Below are positions 61,906-64,000 of a stretch of 64,000 nucleotides of DNA, piece after piece. The notes below the pieces were generated by a model that worked only from the letters and a program-made list of their open reading frames with translations, did not search any database and had not been told where the DNA came from. Every line of letters begins with the position of its first letter. Position 1 is the stretch's first letter. The position numbers and the translations under genes are program-made. Where the stretch lies: NCBI RefSeq assembly GCF_005502275.1, contig NZ_SWLZ01000006.1, forward strand, positions 1 to 64,000. Reading direction: 5' to 3'. Source of the DNA: Robertmurraya siralis (GTDB lineage Bacteria > Bacillota > Bacilli > Bacillales > Cytobacillaceae).

Positions 61906-62478
61906 CTATTTGGATAATCCTTCAAAAATGTATTGCTCTAACACTTTAGCAATCTTTTCTTTTGACAGTGGTTCATGGTTTTTTTCCCAATCAAAAATAA
62001 GAGCAACGTACAACTTCAACATAACAAAAGAAGTGAGTTCCGGATCGCATCGTTGTATTTCACCTTTATTGATGGCCTTCACGATTTTATCCTTAATAAA
62101 ATTTAAAATCGCCTTCTCAATGCGTTCTATTACTTCCATTGCAGCAGGGGTACGCATTTCTCTCCCTTCCTGAAAAAGCTTGATCGTGAGCTGATGTTCC
62201 AAACGAAACTCCAAGATGCGATAAAGAGCTCTGTGGACATTCTCTTGAAAAGTCAATGTTTCATCGATTGCCTCTTCGGCCGCTATTTTCATCTCCTTAA
62301 TAAGACTGTTCGTAATCTCGTCAAAGAGTTCTTCCTTTGTACTGAAGAAAGTATAGATCGTGCCCTTGCCAACATTAGCAATTTTTGCAACTTGATCCAT
62401 CGTTGTTGCTTTAAAACCAAATTGAGAAAACGAATTAGTTGCTGCATCAACAATCATTTTCCTTCTATCAACGACCAT
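61906..62478 (-). CDS. yhgD: TetR family repressor YhgD
   Basis: The 190-residue protein begins MVVDRRKMIVDAATNSFSQFGF. It has the TetR helix-turn-helix (KATTMDQVAKIANVGKGTIYTFFSTKEELFDE) and a divergent ligand domain. The start at 62478 has AGAGGTG upstream; a TTG at 62499 overlaps the operator. The genes yhgD-yhgE are paired in B. subtilis too. Inference: it represses itself and yhgE through the 23-bp repeats. Confidence 0.9.
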   Translation of the reverse strand: MVVDRRKMIVDAATNSFSQFGFKATTMDQVAKIANVGKGTIYTFFSTKEELFDEITNSLIKEMKIAAEEAIDETLTFQENVHRALYRILEFRLEHQLTIKLFQEGREMRTPAAMEVIERIEKAILNFIKDKIVKAINKGEIQRCDPELTSFVMLKLYVALIFDWEKNHEPLSKEKIAKVLEQYIFEGLSK

Positions 62479-62492
62479 TTCATCACCTCTTT

Positions 62493-62515
62493 TGACCAAA
62501 TGTCCAAATTAGTCA
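62493..62515. promoter_or_regulatory. 23-bp inverted repeat, candidate YhgD operator at its own gene
   Basis: TGACCA at 62493 and TAGTCA ending at 62515 are spaced 11 bp apart, matching the site at 61858-61880 in length and half-site. It lies 15 bp upstream of the yhgD start codon. Confidence 0.6.
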
Positions 62516-62538
62516 GTAAGTACAATTGCTATTTTACC

Positions 62539-63774
62539 CTACTCAGTTGATTTGTCAACAGAAAACAATTTGAATAAATGAGCATAGAGATAAATACTAA
62601 ACAAAGAAGAGGCAAACAAAATACTTAAAATCCATACGGGTTCAAGCCATTCGGATAAAAATAAAGTGATCGGTGCAAGAAATCGGCCAATTGTATATTG
62701 CAAACTGTCCGCTCCCATATATTTACCAACTGACTCCCGTGGAGCATAGCGGCTTACAAAACTCTCCATTACCGGTGAACGGACTATTTCCCCAAATGTA
62801 AAAACGACCGTCACCAAAAATAAATACCAAATATTTGTACTTATCCCTAATGCAAGCATCCCTGTTCCCGATAAAAAGGAAGAGAGAATAAATATATCTC
62901 TTTCATCACGGTTTTTCAGCCATTTCGTAACAGGCAGAACGAATAGAACAAATAAGAGACCGTTCAAGCCCAGCATCCATCCAAAAATTTCTTCACTCGT
63001 CAAAAAAAGAGACCATTGATTCCAACCGATAAACACTTGTGCGGGGACATGATTAATTACATAGATCGGCAAATAGAGATCCAACTGCATGATCGTCACG
63101 ACTGCGAAAACACCTGCCAAAATGTATATGGCGAATATTTTATCACGAAAAATCTCCCGATAATCGCTCCACTGCGCCTTCATTACGTGACGAAGCTTTG
63201 ATTTACTATGAATATCATGTTTTGTTTCTTTAACAATTAAATAAATCACCAGCGTATAGATAATTAATATAAGCGAGCATGTCCATAAAAGCTCATGACG
63301 ATAATGAAAGAAAAATATCGCACCAAGAGCTGGTCCAAGAACGGCCCCAATATTTTTTGCGGTTGTAAAAGTTGCAAAGACTTGACGCCGCTCCGCTTCT
63401 GGAACTAAATCCGCTACCATCGCTGCACTTGGTGGACGATAAATCGCGCCACCAAAACTAATACCGATAAAGGCAAGGTAATCAAGCCAAGGGGACATAG
63501 ATAGGGCAAAGAGGACAAACATCAATGCTTGAATAGATGAACCCATTAGCATCACATGTCTTCTCCCTATACGATCAGCAAGACTCCCTCCCGCGAGACT
63601 TCCAAATAAGCTGATAAGCGGAGGAATCGCCATTAGCATTCCTGCGGTAGAATTTCCTAATTCCGTACTAAAATAGAGTGCTATGAAAGGGAAATACATC
63701 CAAAAATGAAGGTTAAAGATCGCCTCTCCAAACAATCGCACCTTTAAGTTTAAATCCCAATGAAATACTTTCAT
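62539..63774 (-). CDS. Major facilitator superfamily transporter
   Basis: The 411-residue protein has 12 predicted helices. It starts MKVFHWDLNLKVRLFGEAIF and carries the MFS motif GGSLADRIGRRHVMLMG and RPPSAAMVADLVPEAERRQVFA. The latter is typical of the YttB/MdtH-like drug exporters. The substrate is unknown. The start at 63774 has GAGGAAGG upstream; a GTG 9 bp earlier overlaps it. It lies upstream of yhgD in the same direction, and the second operator is in the 60-bp gap. Confidence 0.86.
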   Translation of the reverse strand: MKVFHWDLNLKVRLFGEAIFNLHFWMYFPFIALYFSTELGNSTAGMLMAIPPLISLFGSLAGGSLADRIGRRHVMLMGSSIQALMFVLFALSMSPWLDYLAFIGISFGGAIYRPPSAAMVADLVPEAERRQVFATFTTAKNIGAVLGPALGAIFFFHYRHELLWTCSLILIIYTLVIYLIVKETKHDIHSKSKLRHVMKAQWSDYREIFRDKIFAIYILAGVFAVVTIMQLDLYLPIYVINHVPAQVFIGWNQWSLFLTSEEIFGWMLGLNGLLFVLFVLPVTKWLKNRDERDIFILSSFLSGTGMLALGISTNIWYLFLVTVVFTFGEIVRSPVMESFVSRYAPRESVGKYMGADSLQYTIGRFLAPITLFLSEWLEPVWILSILFASSLFSIYLYAHLFKLFSVDKSTE

Positions 63775-63944
63775 AAGAGTCACCTTCCTCTTTTCGTTCC
63801 TGGCCAGGTTCCTCCAATATAAAAGAATTTTCAGATAAAATATAGACTGTTATTTAAAAATTTGTTATACTAATAATATGAAAATCGAGGATACCCGATT
63901 TTTAATTTAGGTGCAGCAAAAAACGAACATTTGCTCTTATTTAA

Positions 63945-63979
63945 AAAGACCAAATCCTTTACAGCGGATTTGGTCTTTC
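63945..63979 (-). terminator. Intrinsic terminator near right window edge
   Basis: AAAGACCAAATCC and GGATTTGGTCTTT form a perfect 13-bp stem. The minus-strand side is followed by TTTAAATAAG, so it probably ends a leftward gene located beyond the window. Confidence 0.75.
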
Positions 63980-64000
63980 TGTTTTCGAAAAGATAAATAC

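Noticed and set aside
62539-63774. MFS gene as part of an antibiotic resistance island
   Set aside because: Only a generic MFS carrier is visible, in a conserved chromosomal context and without mobile-element signs.

Overview
The window is a low-GC Gram-positive chromosome segment from an endospore-forming Bacillaceae (Bacillus sensu lato). The evidence is the gerPABCDEF spore operon, a comK homologue, addAB instead of recBCD, purine-rich AGGAGG ribosome binding sites, a sigma-K-type promoter, and extended gene-for-gene agreement with the B. subtilis yit, yis, gerP, add, yhj, comK, yhf and yhg neighbourhoods. No rRNA or tRNA gene was seen. No prophage or defence island was recognised.

Layout. 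1-3.6 kb: the end of an IS3-type element, then moaA, an oxygen-sensing Fnr with a C-terminal cysteine cluster, and a radical SAM/SPASM protein (an anaerobic/molybdopterin theme). 3.8-9.4 kb: the yitW-yitV / yitU / small genes / yitT / yitS block. 9.4-12.5 kb: a blaI-blaR1-type pair without a beta-lactamase, flanked by non-coding DNA and probably acquired; its blaR1 carries a C-terminal frameshift. 12.5-14 kb: cvfB and a yajQ homologue. 14.1-18.4 kb: a cobalamin riboswitch with an intrinsic terminator ahead of a B12-independent class I ribonucleotide reductase operon (alpha, beta, flavodoxin). 18.4-21.4 kb: a membrane-anchored GH13 protein whose three catalytic residues are all replaced, a split NERD-domain gene, and a 52-bp tandem repeat array. 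21.4-30 kb: asparagine synthetase, a DUF2777 protein, a FIST-PAS-GGDEF-EAL signalling protein, yisL, yisK and a DUF418 membrane protein. 30.3-32.3 kb: the gerP spore-coat permeability operon. 32.6-39.9 kb: addBA recombination nuclease. 40-46.8 kb: ywbE, an MFS carrier, signal peptidase I, a TVP38/DedA-like protein, an LCP cell-wall ligase and an S9 peptidase. 47-52 kb: yhjD, comK, an IDEAL protein, the M48 protease yhfN, and azlCD with a divergent XRE-cupin regulator. 52-55 kb: a TrpXYZ-like ABC importer. 55.6-59.5 kb: lcfB, lplJ, yhfI, yhfH. 59.7-63.8 kb: yhgE, yhgD and an MFS transporter.

How the genes work together. The clearest functional units are the B12-controlled RNR operon, the gerP operon, the AddAB helicase-nuclease, the ABC importer (lipoprotein, permease, ATPase), the azlCD exporter with its likely regulator, and yhgD/yhgE, where matching 23-bp inverted repeats lie in front of both genes. 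Intergenic DNA is unusually rich in palindromes: IS ends nested inside terminator hairpins, a dispersed GGCTTTGTTA-bounded repeat family, and the 52-bp hairpin array. All functional calls are from reading the sequence; no similarity search was run.
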